Source: JANQKX01 sp039028695
Lineage (GTDB): Bacteria; Pseudomonadota; Alphaproteobacteria; Kiloniellales; Kiloniellaceae
Reading direction: 5' to 3'
Length of the DNA: 37,689 bases
Assembly: GCA_039028695.1 (NCBI GenBank)
Contig: JBCCHN010000041.1
Location: 1-37,689 of the forward strand
Shown here: one piece after another, positions 17,918-25,862 of the stretch
How the letters are laid out: the number at the start of each line of letters is the position of its first letter
Position numbering within the stretch: position 1 is the stretch's first letter
Notes under the pieces: model-generated
Database searches by the model: none
Seen by the model: the letters and a program-made list of their open reading frames with translations, nothing else
What the model was told of the DNA's origin: nothing
Position numbers and translations under genes: made by a program

Positions 17918-18646
17918 TTACTGATCCTCGATGCGGCGGACCATTTTCTTGATTTCCTCGCGTACAATGCGCTCCACCAAAGCGGGCAGGTTCCCATCTA
18001 ACCATACCTTCAACTCAGGAATCAGGGCGTCACGGACAACATCCTCAAGACTGCGGCCGCCGCCAAGGATGCTCAGCTCTTCCCGACCGCTGCCCGCCTG
18101 ACGCGCCACGGCCGCTAAAGCCGCCGTCGTTGCGGTGGCCGTTGCTGTCGAAACCAGATCCGAGGAGAGGTCTTTCGCTTCCCCTGCTGCCGCAAAATCA
18201 TCGTCGGCCGGCCCTTCATCGACGGCAGGTGCACCAGCCGGACCGTCATCGTCAACAACCTCAATTAAGTCATCGTCGCCCTCGTCGGAGGACGCCGCCT
18301 CATCCGGGGTACCGTCACCGTCAGGGGCGGGTTCTTCCACCACCTCAGTCAGCTCCAGCACATCCTCACCGGCATCTTCCGCATCGGCGTCTTCAGCACC
18401 GGATTGTTCTTCACCGACATCACCGCCGCTAGCCTCTTGCGCGTCGATATCTTCGCCCGTCGCGTCTTCTGGAGCACTCTCATCGGCTTCCGTGGCAATG
18501 TCGCCGGGAGCTTCAGAATCCGCTTCGTCTGAAGCTTCTGTGTCTGATGAGTCTTGTCCTTCCTCTTCGTCGTCCGAGATAATGCGGCGGATAGACGCGA
18601 GGATCTCCTCCATCGTCGGTTCACCCTGGGATTCGGGCTCGCTCAT
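17918..18646 (-). CDS. DUF2497 / PopZ-like polar organizing protein
   Basis: 242 residues. The N-terminus has the family box PTMEEILASIRRIISDDEEE. The middle (about residues 30-165) is a disordered, extremely acidic Asp/Glu/Ala/Ser stretch. The C-terminus is the helical oligomerisation region (SLEDVVRDALIPELKVWLDGNLPALVERIVREEIKKM). This N-box, acidic linker and C-helix layout is that of PopZ of Caulobacter, which self-assembles at the cell pole and tethers the chromosome origin through ParB. Its position beside valS and tolC supports orthology with the DUF2497 family. Polar function is inferred. The acidic linker is long compared with the structured ends. Confidence 0.9.
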   Translation of the reverse strand: MSEPESQGEPTMEEILASIRRIISDDEEEGQDSSDTEASDEADSEAPGDIATEADESAPEDATGEDIDAQEASGGDVGEEQSGAEDADAEDAGEDVLELTEVVEEPAPDGDGTPDEAASSDEGDDDLIEVVDDDGPAGAPAVDEGPADDDFAAAGEAKDLSSDLVSTATATATTAALAAVARQAGSGREELSILGGGRSLEDVVRDALIPELKVWLDGNLPALVERIVREEIKKMVRRIEDQ

Positions 18647-18803
18647 GATTTTTTGCTTCTCACTGATAAGGTCGTTTCAACCGCGTTGCCCTGATGTGGA
18701 CGATTAAGGTCTTAACGCCTGTTTTCGAGTCTTTCTAAACCTAAACTTGGCCTAACTTTTATTGGCTGGCCCCAAAAAGCCATAGCCGATTCAGTTCAAA
18801 ATT

Positions 18804-20201
18804 CTAGTCATCCGCCTCAGGCGCATCTAATCCGAACCAAAGGTTTCTGACCGCCTTATAATCGGCTTCAGGCTGATAGATGTCGACCGGCAACGCCAAA
18901 TCCAGTGCCGTCAGCCGCCCGATCGACCCCAAAATCGCATAACCGGCAACCAATTCGTCCCGTTCGGCCACCACTAAGCTCACTTGGGCATCTAAAAGTT
19001 CCTGTTCCGCATCCAACACATCCTGAATGGTTCGGGCTCCCACTTGGTTTTCCTCGCGGACACCGTCTAGGGCAATCGAAGCCGCCCGCACCGCCGACTT
19101 AAGTGATACAATCTGGGCACGGGTGGAGATTAGGTTCTCCCACGATTGAATAGCGGTTTCGCGAGATTGCAGTCGGGCTTCTTCGACCTGAATGCGGAAC
19201 TGATTTGCGGTTTGCTTGGCTTCGCGCACCCGGCTGGATACCTGACCCTGCTGATAGAGAGGTATGGTCACCTCAGCCAAAACTTGACCAAAATTGCTCT
19301 CATCATTGTCCGTCACCAACTGGGTTTGGTATCCCAAGTCCCCACGGACCTGCAGAGAAGGGTAGAGTTCTCCCAAAACCAGGCGTACGCCCTTTTGCGC
19401 AGCCACCTCATTATAAGTAGCGGCCAGGACATCGGGGTCGTTCTTAACCGCCAACTCAATGGTCATCTCCTCGGAATCCGTGAGACCGCTCACCTCTAAA
19501 GGGCGCTCCAAGAGCTCAGGATAAACACCGACCACCCTTTGATAGACGGCGCGACTCGCCGCCAATGTACCCTCGGCCGCCACCCTGTTGGCCGTGGCCG
19601 TCGCCAGTTGGCTTTCAGCCTGCGCCACGTCGGTCCGAGTCAACTCACCTACGTCGAAGCGATCTTGAGTGGATTCAAGCTGGCGGCGTAGCACTTCTTC
19701 GTTGTTGATGTTGAGTTCAAGGACCGACTGATCGCGCCAAACATCCAGATAGGACGTCGCACCACTGAGCATTGTGCTTTGTTCAACGGATTTTAAAATA
19801 GAGCGCTGAGCCAATACCAAATTTTCAGCCTGCTCGGTCTGAGCCACCGTTTGGCCGCCCCGGTAAAGGGGTTGAACCACAGAAAACTGTGCCTGACGAG
19901 GGGTGCGGTTTTCCGCATCATTGGAGGAACTCGAATCATCGTCGCGGGCCTGGCCCAAGCTACCCGTGACCAAAACATTGGGACGCCAGTTCGATAAGGC
20001 CTGGGGGACGGACTCGTTTACCGCCCGAAGTTCGGCCCGAGCCGCGTTCAAAGTTGGATTGTTCTGATAGGTCCTGACAAGGGTTTCGGTCATGTCCTGG
20101 CCGAATGTCGGCGCCGAAATTGCCCCGCACCCCAAAACCACGGCAATTCCCGAAGCTGCCCAAACCCGACCTTGCCGACGGAAAAATTCGGAACAACCCA
20201 T
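18804..20201 (-). CDS. tolC: TolC-type outer-membrane efflux protein
   Basis: About 465 residues. The frame opens at 20345, but ATG 20201 has GAGGG eight bases upstream and begins a signal peptide (core near residues 16-30, cleavage after TFGQ), so the longer frame is rejected. The mature protein starts DMTETLVRTYQNNPTLNAARAELRAVNE, the standard TolC opening, and has the two-fold helical hairpin layout with repeats such as VDQSVLELNIN-like and VREENQVGARTIQDVLDAEQEL segments. The role is as trimeric outer-membrane exit duct for type I secretion or RND efflux pumps. No pump gene is adjacent, so it is probably a general TolC. Confidence 0.94.
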   Translation of the reverse strand: MGCSEFFRRQGRVWAASGIAVVLGCGAISAPTFGQDMTETLVRTYQNNPTLNAARAELRAVNESVPQALSNWRPNVLVTGSLGQARDDDSSSSNDAENRTPRQAQFSVVQPLYRGGQTVAQTEQAENLVLAQRSILKSVEQSTMLSGATSYLDVWRDQSVLELNINNEEVLRRQLESTQDRFDVGELTRTDVAQAESQLATATANRVAAEGTLAASRAVYQRVVGVYPELLERPLEVSGLTDSEEMTIELAVKNDPDVLAATYNEVAAQKGVRLVLGELYPSLQVRGDLGYQTQLVTDNDESNFGQVLAEVTIPLYQQGQVSSRVREAKQTANQFRIQVEEARLQSRETAIQSWENLISTRAQIVSLKSAVRAASIALDGVREENQVGARTIQDVLDAEQELLDAQVSLVVAERDELVAGYAILGSIGRLTALDLALPVDIYQPEADYKAVRNLWFGLDAPEADD

Positions 20202-20387
20202 ACGCCAGTCCCTCTCACTCGTTTTGAGCCCCCCAATGGACTCGCCAATCCACTTTAACCAATAATTATAGCCGGAGCAAAGGCCGAGACGACCATCGAG
20301 ACAACATTTGAACCGGGGAATGATAACCCAGCCGAAAGGAACCACTGTCTGGGAAAGCCGTTTCCGCGCTAGGCCCCCTCCCCAAAG

Positions 20388-21044
20388 TCAGAAAGTAAAA
20401 CCTGGTGCTAGGTCAAAGGCGTCAAGGCGCGGGACCGAAGCATCAAAAAGCACGCGCTCAGACAAAAACTCGTCCTGGCGTTCAATCAGAGTCGCCCGGC
20501 CAAGGCCGGACTCGTCCAGAACCACCGCCACCAAACGGCCCCCCACATTCAATTGTGAGGGAATGGCCTCGGGGATCGATTGTACCGCTCCACCAATCAA
20601 AATGATGTCGTAAGGTCCCTGTTTGGCATAGCCCTCGATAAGGTTGCCTTTCACCACAACCGCATTGTCGATGCCCGCGTCATTAAGTCGATTGTTGCTT
20701 TCCTCGGTAAGCTTTTCATCGTCTTCCAAGGCAACGACCGTGGCGCAGAGCCGCGCCAGAACCGCGGTGGAATAGCCCGGCCCGCAGGCGATGTCCAAGG
20801 CGATATCCTCCGCCCCCGGATTGGCGGCCTGCAGCAAACGGGCCAGCACCATGGGCTCCATCAAATAGCGGCCATCGGCGATTTTCAGGTCCTCGTCGAT
20901 GTAGGCAAGGCTGCGCCGAGCCTCGGGCACAAAATCCTCACGTGGAATGGCCTCCATGGCCTCAATCAGGCGCGCATCGGTGACCTTATTGGTGCGGATT
21001 TGACTTTCAACCATGTTCAGGCGGGCGGCGGCAAAATCGACCAT
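20388..21044 (-). CDS. protein-L-isoaspartate O-methyltransferase family protein
   Basis: 218-residue SAM-dependent methyltransferase of the PCMT family. It opens with FAAARLNMVESQIRTNKVTDARLIEAMEAIPREDFVP, the substrate-lid region. Motif I is ALDIACGPGYSTAVLARL, with the post-I acidic VVALEDDE. The family's GLPYDIILIGGAV-like segment is present as GPYDIILIGGAVQSIP. Alphaproteobacterial members upstream of tolC form a distinct branch, often annotated as PCMT; isoaspartyl repair is not certain for this branch. It is transcribed toward tolC across 186 bases. Confidence 0.88.
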   Translation of the reverse strand: MVDFAAARLNMVESQIRTNKVTDARLIEAMEAIPREDFVPEARRSLAYIDEDLKIADGRYLMEPMVLARLLQAANPGAEDIALDIACGPGYSTAVLARLCATVVALEDDEKLTEESNNRLNDAGIDNAVVVKGNLIEGYAKQGPYDIILIGGAVQSIPEAIPSQLNVGGRLVAVVLDESGLGRATLIERQDEFLSERVLFDASVPRLDAFDLAPGFTF

Positions 21045-21304
21045 CGTTTGCTATTCCACTGTCTTTGTAAGTTTGAGGGATAAATTAGAGCGGATCGCCT
21101 TTCCGGTTTTATCCTCGCTTGGGCGGGAAAGCAATCTTCGGCAGGACAAACGCCGTGGAAGAATCGCCTAAAATCAGGTCCTAAGGGCCAAAAACACCTT
21201 GCCAGGGCTATCGGGGCCAAGCTATCACATCGCTCCTGTTCCACGCGGTCATGGCCCTCGCTCGGGCCAAAGAAGCGGAACCGCAACCGCCCGCGTTGCA
21301 CCAA

Positions 21305-21378
21305 GGCCCGGTGGGAGAGTGGCTATCCAGAGGATTGCAAATCCTTGTACAGCGGTTCGAATCCGCTCCGGGCCTCCA
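21305..21378 (+). tRNA. tRNA-Cys (anticodon GCA)
   Basis: A 74-base cloverleaf. The acceptor GGCCCGG (21305-21311) pairs with CCGGGCC (21368-21374), followed by discriminator T and encoded CCA. The anticodon arm AGGA-TTGCAAA-TCCT gives GCA, and the T arm holds GGTTCGAATCC. U73 is the known identity base for tRNA-Cys. No copy of its 3' end is seen elsewhere in the window, so there is no sign of it serving as an integration site here. Confidence 0.97.
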
Positions 21379-21485
21379 TTATTCATAAGAATCAAATGAT
21401 TATAGATAAAAGCTGATGTATATTGTCAGATTGGGAGCGCCCCTGCCCTCTTGCTTGCCTTGGCGGGCTTGGCTCAGGATAGGAT

Positions 21486-23312
21486 ATGAGCCGTAGCGCA
21501 AAACGAGATTTTGGGACCTTACGAACCACGGCTATCGCCGAGGCGGGCATTGCGGACTTTGAGGCCGCGGAGAGTGAGTCGGAACGGGCCGAATGCCTGG
21601 CCGGCATTATTGCGCGTTGCTTTGATGACTATTACGCCCGTTCGCGTCGTATCCCCTGGCTCGCCAAAGAGGCCTTTGAAGCGCGTGACTGGCCGACGGC
21701 AGTGGCGCTTAGTCAGGAGCGCATTGCCATCTTTTCTCTGTCGGTGAACAAGGCCGCGCCCGTCATCGCCGGCTTGATCCCCAAGCAATCCCGCTTGGGC
21801 GACTTCTGGCGCTGGGTCGAAGGGCGCGTGCGCATCATGATGGGACGACGTTATGAAGCTGATCTAGCTCTTGCCTACCTGGCGTCGATCCGCCGGCTCG
21901 TCCATCAGGATCTTTGGGCGCCCATTTCCTATCGATTCGAACCTACGCCCCATCGCAAGATTTCATTCCTGAGCCGGCTTTTCGCCAACGGCCCCATGAC
22001 AGCGGAAATGGTCAAGTTCATCTTGGAAGTACCGGACCTGGAGGCCCCTTTTGCCGATCTGGATCGGGATGCTGCCTTGGTCGCGGCGCGGATCAATCAC
22101 GAGCTGGCCGTCACGGACGATAGCCGAATGGAACTAATCGAAGTGATCCGTGCCGGCTTTTATCGCAACCGGGGTGCTTATGTGGTGGGCTCGCTGGTCG
22201 TGGGCGGGGTGAGAAGTCCCATGGCGCTGGCTTTATTGCACAAAGAAAATGGCATCGAAGTGGATGCGGTCATCTTGCGGGAATCCACCCTGCGCCATGT
22301 CTTCTCCTCCACCCTGGCCAATTTCCACGTCACCGTGACTGAGTATCATCAACTGGTTGATTACCTGCATGGGCTGATGCCGGCGCGGCCGAGGGGCATG
22401 CATTTTTCCACCGTAGGCTATAACCATGTTGGCAAACTTGCCGTCATGGAGCAGCTGCGGGAAGGCCTCACTGGTGGCGGCGACAAACTTGATCATGCGC
22501 CGGGCCCCCGCGGCAGCGTGGCCATCGGCTTTACCGCTCCATCCCTGCAATATGTCCTGAAGGTGATTCGGGATGAGCCGACAGACCAATATAAGTGGGG
22601 CACCTTCGACGGGGTGGAAACGGTTCTGCGCAAATACCGACGGGTGCACGAGCAAAACCGTTCGGGCAGCATGCTGGACAACATCATCTATTCTAACCTG
22701 AGCTTGCCGGGTGAGATGTTTGGAGAAGAACTGCAGCACGAACTGCTTGATAAAGCGCCGGGCACGGTGAGTCAGCACGGAGGGCAGCTGTTCTTTTCCC
22801 ACCTTATCGTTCAGCGCAAACTTACCCCGGTGCCCCTTTATTTGCAGAGCTGCAGTCCTAGTGAAGCCGCCATGGTGGTTATACGCCTGGGCCAATGTAT
22901 TCGCAACAATGCAGCCACGAACGTCTTTAACAAGGACCTAGATGGCCGAAATTATGGGGTCAGCAGCCTGCGCTTTGTCTATCTCTTCGATTATGACGCG
23001 GTCGAAACCCTAACCGAGGTCAAGGTGCGGACCAATTTGGACCGCTATGAGGGCGAGGAGGACATTCCAGATTGGTTTTTCGAGGAAGGCCCTATTTTCT
23101 TGCCGGAAGAATTGGAGGCTCACCTGCGTTTGCCAAACCGGGGGTTACGGCGTCTGTTCCGCGAAGCCCACGGCGAGTTGCTTACACTAGACTATTGGGT
23201 GCGCATGCAAAAACTCTTGGCACAGGGGCGAGTGCCCAGGGTCCGCACCTATCCAAGAGCCTGCCAGCTAAATAGCGAAGAGCCCGCGGCCAACCTGTCC
23301 CTCACCCTTTGA
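21486..23312 (+). CDS. aceK: isocitrate dehydrogenase kinase/phosphatase
   Basis: AceK phosphorylates and dephosphorylates isocitrate dehydrogenase, switching carbon between the TCA cycle and the glyoxylate shunt. The 608-residue length is near the family's 570-600. Alignable blocks include FYRNRGAYVVGSLV in the N-terminal regulatory half, the kinase Gly-rich RGSVAIGFT (about 342-350), the ATP Lys in LKVIRDE (about 359), and NNAATNVFNKDLDGRNYGV with the catalytic-loop Asp (about 484) and Asn (about 489). The metal Asp is in FDYDAVETLTEV (about 502), and LFREAHGELLTLDYWVRMQ lies near the end. AGGATAGG precedes ATG 21486. aceA, aceB and icd are not in the window. It converges on the sucD-like gene. 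AceK is mainly known from Gammaproteobacteria and Betaproteobacteria, so an alphaproteobacterial copy is notable. Confidence 0.9.
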   Translation: MSRSAKRDFGTLRTTAIAEAGIADFEAAESESERAECLAGIIARCFDDYYARSRRIPWLAKEAFEARDWPTAVALSQERIAIFSLSVNKAAPVIAGLIPKQSRLGDFWRWVEGRVRIMMGRRYEADLALAYLASIRRLVHQDLWAPISYRFEPTPHRKISFLSRLFANGPMTAEMVKFILEVPDLEAPFADLDRDAALVAARINHELAVTDDSRMELIEVIRAGFYRNRGAYVVGSLVVGGVRSPMALALLHKENGIEVDAVILRESTLRHVFSSTLANFHVTVTEYHQLVDYLHGLMPARPRGMHFSTVGYNHVGKLAVMEQLREGLTGGGDKLDHAPGPRGSVAIGFTAPSLQYVLKVIRDEPTDQYKWGTFDGVETVLRKYRRVHEQNRSGSMLDNIIYSNLSLPGEMFGEELQHELLDKAPGTVSQHGGQLFFSHLIVQRKLTPVPLYLQSCSPSEAAMVVIRLGQCIRNNAATNVFNKDLDGRNYGVSSLRFVYLFDYDAVETLTEVKVRTNLDRYEGEEDIPDWFFEEGPIFLPEELEAHLRLPNRGLRRLFREAHGELLTLDYWVRMQKLLAQGRVPRVRTYPRACQLNSEEPAANLSLTL

Positions 23313-23329
23313 AAAGCGAGAGACCGCAC

Positions 23330-24211
23330 CTAGGAACGGGAGCGAATTGCTTGCCGCATTGCCGGCGCCACCATGTCGGCATTTTCCACCACCTGGACGC
23401 CCGCTTGCGCCAGGCGGCTTTCTTTTTCGCTGACCGATTTGGAACCAAAAAGAGACAGTGTCCCCGCATGCCCCATGCGGCGTTCTTTAGGAGCATGGCG
23501 ACCGACAATCAGGGTCACCACGGGCTTGCCGTAATCGCCGCTTGAGAGGTAATCGGCAGCCTCTTCCTCCTCGGTGCCGCCGATCTCGCCCACCAAGACC
23601 ACGCCGCGGGTCTGCGGATCGTCCTTAAACAGCTCCAAGCATTGACGGAAGCCGATGCCATGAATGGGATCGCCGCCCACACCGATGGTGGTCGATTGAC
23701 CGAGCCCCAGATGGCTGGTTTGGGCTACCAACTCGCTGGCCAGGGACGCCGAACGGGTGATGATGCCAACGGAGCCGGCTTGGGCATGGGTAGTAGACAT
23801 CACGCCAATCTTGCACTTGCCCGGTGAGAGAATGCCCTGGGAGTTAGGGCCGATCAAAAGGCTGTCGGATTGGCGCAAGGCATCCTTGACACGGATCATA
23901 TCATGGACCGGCACCCGTTCAGTGACGCAGACAATGACTTTGACCTCAGCCTCAATCGCCTCGATCATCGCCGAAGCGGCGTTTTGAGCCGGCACAAGAA
24001 TCATGCTGGCGTTGGCGCCTGTCTCGGCGACCGCGTCTCGGACCCTATCGAAGAGCGGCACATCTAAATGATTGCCTCCGCCCTTACCGGGACGCACGCC
24101 CGCCACAAAGTTGGAGCCATATCTCAGGCCCGAATCAGTATAAAAAGTGCCCGCGCGCCCGGTAATCCCCTGAACGATGATTTTGGTGTCTTGGTCAACC
24201 AGCACGGACAT
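23330..24211 (-). CDS. succinyl-CoA synthetase alpha-subunit-like acyl-CoA ligase subunit
   Basis: 293 residues, SucD-like throughout: GITGRAGTFYTDSGLRYGS (CoA-binding Rossmann part), IGPNSQGILSPGKCKIGVM, GGDPIHGIGF, VGEIGGTEEEEAADYL, and the phosphohistidine loop RRMGHAGTLS (His about 248). It differs from TCA-cycle SucD in RSASLASEL where RSGTLTYE is usual, and after the His, where LSLFGSKS replaces the usual AIIAGGKG. It overlaps the beta-like gene by one base (TAATG). Read as the alpha half of an NDP-forming acid-CoA ligase. Malate-, oxalate- or other acid-CoA ligase activity is possible; the presence of a separate housekeeping sucCD cannot be checked here. Confidence 0.85.
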   Translation of the reverse strand: MSVLVDQDTKIIVQGITGRAGTFYTDSGLRYGSNFVAGVRPGKGGGNHLDVPLFDRVRDAVAETGANASMILVPAQNAASAMIEAIEAEVKVIVCVTERVPVHDMIRVKDALRQSDSLLIGPNSQGILSPGKCKIGVMSTTHAQAGSVGIITRSASLASELVAQTSHLGLGQSTTIGVGGDPIHGIGFRQCLELFKDDPQTRGVVLVGEIGGTEEEEAADYLSSGDYGKPVVTLIVGRHAPKERRMGHAGTLSLFGSKSVSEKESRLAQAGVQVVENADMVAPAMRQAIRSRS

Positions 24212-25398
24212 TAGAACCTCCCCTGCTTGGCAACGGCCACCGCCCGTTTAACCGCTTCGCTTATACTTGAAGCCGCCTCGAATGGGAGGCGCCGGTCCTT
24301 CATCATGGATCGGGACCAGTCGGCATTCTGCCCGGCCGCCCGATAGACGATCGGGGGGCGCCGCTCGGCCCGGGAATAGGCAAAGCTCAATGCCTCGACT
24401 ACTGTATCGCAGGCTGTCATGCCGCCACCGTGGATGTTGACCAATAAGACCTTGATGCTGGGATCGGCCAACATAATGTCAATCACCCGCGCGATCTGAA
24501 AGCTGTAAGCGGTGGTGCGGATATCCATGAAATTGGCCGGTTGGCCGCCGGCATCCTTGACCATGTCGTAGGTAGCCAGACCGAGCCCAGCGCCATTGAC
24601 CACTAGCCCAATGTCGCCTTCCAGCTTCACGAAATTGACCTCGTTCTCCTTGGCGATTTTTTCTGACTCGCCCAACGGCGCTTCGCTGACCAAAGCATCG
24701 AATTCGGGATGACGCAGGGCAGCGTTACCGTCCAGAACCATCTTGGCATCCAAGGCAATTGCCTTTTGCTCCGCCGTGATGGCCAGGGGATTGATCTCGA
24801 CAAGGATCGCATCGCTTTTGATCAAAGCACGCACGGCCGACTGGAGCAGGTCCCGGCAATTCTCAGCGGCCGCACCTTCCAAGCCCAGGTCCTGCAAAAA
24901 TGTGTCAAGGCCGTCGTTGTCCCATTCTCCTTTTTGAGAGAGGGGGAGCATCTTTATGGCGTCCGGGTTTTGCGCCGCCATGGCCTCGAAGTCCTCACCA
25001 CCCTGGGACGCGCCCAAAAGCAGCGGCAAGGCGGATTGGGGATCGATCACCACTGCCGCATAGAGAGACTTTTCCGCCTCCACGGAGCTCTCCACATAGA
25101 CCCGCCTTACGAGTTCTCCCTTCGGGCCGGTTTGTTCGGTCACCAAGCGTTTGCCCAAAAGCTCCTGAGCCGAGCTGCGCACTCCACTTGGCGAGGGGGC
25201 GAACTTGATGCCCCCGGCCAGGCCGCGGCCGCCGGCCGAAATTTGAGATTTGACCACATAGCGTTCGCCGGCGAACTCATGTGCAATTTCACGTGCGCGC
25301 GCCTCTGCCTCTTGAGCAGATTCAGCGACCCGGCCCGGGGGAATGGCCACCCCGTATTGAGCTAGGATTTCCTTGGCTTGGTATTCAGATAAAAACAT
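24211..25398 (-). CDS. succinyl-CoA synthetase beta-subunit-like acyl-CoA ligase subunit
   Basis: 395 residues with an ATP-grasp fold of the SucC type: LSEYQAKEILAQYGVAIPPG, VVKSQISAGGRGLAGGIKFA, LGKRLVTEQTGPKG, LVEINPLAIT, LDAKMVLDGNAALRHP. The C-terminal half diverges: where SucC and malate thiokinase have the FLDVGGGA loop this has FMDIRTTAYSF, and the VNIFGGI-type motif is VNIHGGGMTACD. These loops contact the acid substrate and phosphate in known ligases, so a different substrate is likely (inference). Start ATG 25398 has AGGAGG six bases upstream; a GTG at 25404 is less likely. The GntR-type operator lies 65-82 bases upstream. Confidence 0.85.
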   Translation of the reverse strand: MFLSEYQAKEILAQYGVAIPPGRVAESAQEAEARAREIAHEFAGERYVVKSQISAGGRGLAGGIKFAPSPSGVRSSAQELLGKRLVTEQTGPKGELVRRVYVESSVEAEKSLYAAVVIDPQSALPLLLGASQGGEDFEAMAAQNPDAIKMLPLSQKGEWDNDGLDTFLQDLGLEGAAAENCRDLLQSAVRALIKSDAILVEINPLAITAEQKAIALDAKMVLDGNAALRHPEFDALVSEAPLGESEKIAKENEVNFVKLEGDIGLVVNGAGLGLATYDMVKDAGGQPANFMDIRTTAYSFQIARVIDIMLADPSIKVLLVNIHGGGMTACDTVVEALSFAYSRAERRPPIVYRAAGQNADWSRSMMKDRRLPFEAASSISEAVKRAVAVAKQGRF

Positions 25399-25862
25399 TG
25401 GCACCCTCCTCCCGCAAAGGCAGCCGAGTCATCGCGGCCGCCCAAGAAGGTTTGCTGTTATCTGGTGTATGGTATACCACAGATATTTATAGGTCAATCT
25501 TTTCTGAAGGGTCTTCGTGGGTCGCCTAAGCCATCAAAGCCTCATTGTCGCAAGTCTTTCGCTCCCGTAGCCCAGGGTAAGGACACACCCAAAATCCGAG
25601 ATTGATGGCGAAAAATTGCACCAGTTCCTCACCTCGATAACGACCTATACGAGATTTTTAAAAAGAAAAAAATCGCTATGATCATTTTTGGATCTGACTT
25701 ACCTCACCTGTCCTGCCCCCCTCAAAGAGATTGCTTCAGGCCCCTAAGTTCCCCTTCCCAAGGTGGCGCCCTGTGGTGTAATCAATCTCTCCAATGTTCG
25801 GCTCCAGGCTCATGGCTCTTTAATGAAGAGCTTGTGCGGGGGCCTATTACGAGGATGAGAGT
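25399..25862. other. divergent intergenic region between sucC-like gene and panE-like gene
   Basis: About 460 bases with no convincing gene. It holds the operator at 25463-25480 near the sucC-like gene. A lone half-site TGGTGTA lies at 25774-25780, 83 bases before the panE-like ATG. An AT-rich stretch around 25650-25690 includes A and T tracts. I could not fix promoter hexamers. Confidence 0.5.
25463..25480. promoter_or_regulatory. GntR-type operator (site A)
   Basis: TGGTGTATGGTATACCAC. Two near-complementary arms TGGTGTA (25463-25469) and TATACCA (25473-25479) flank a 3-base spacer, with one arm mismatch; the inner TGGTATACCA is a perfect palindrome. Over 19 bases it matches the reverse complement of site B (36006-36024), upstream of the gntR gene, at 17 positions. 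TGGT..ACCA palindromes are typical of FadR/FCD-subfamily GntR regulators. Confidence 0.8.

Noticed and set aside
18135..18707. 190-residue Ser-rich plus-strand frame opposite the popZ-like gene
   Set aside because: It is the antisense shadow of the Asp/Glu/Ala-rich linker; composition explains its length and the minus strand has clear family motifs.
21305..21485. tRNA-Cys as an integration site for a genomic island
   Set aside because: No integrase and no direct repeat of the tRNA 3' end were seen in the window.
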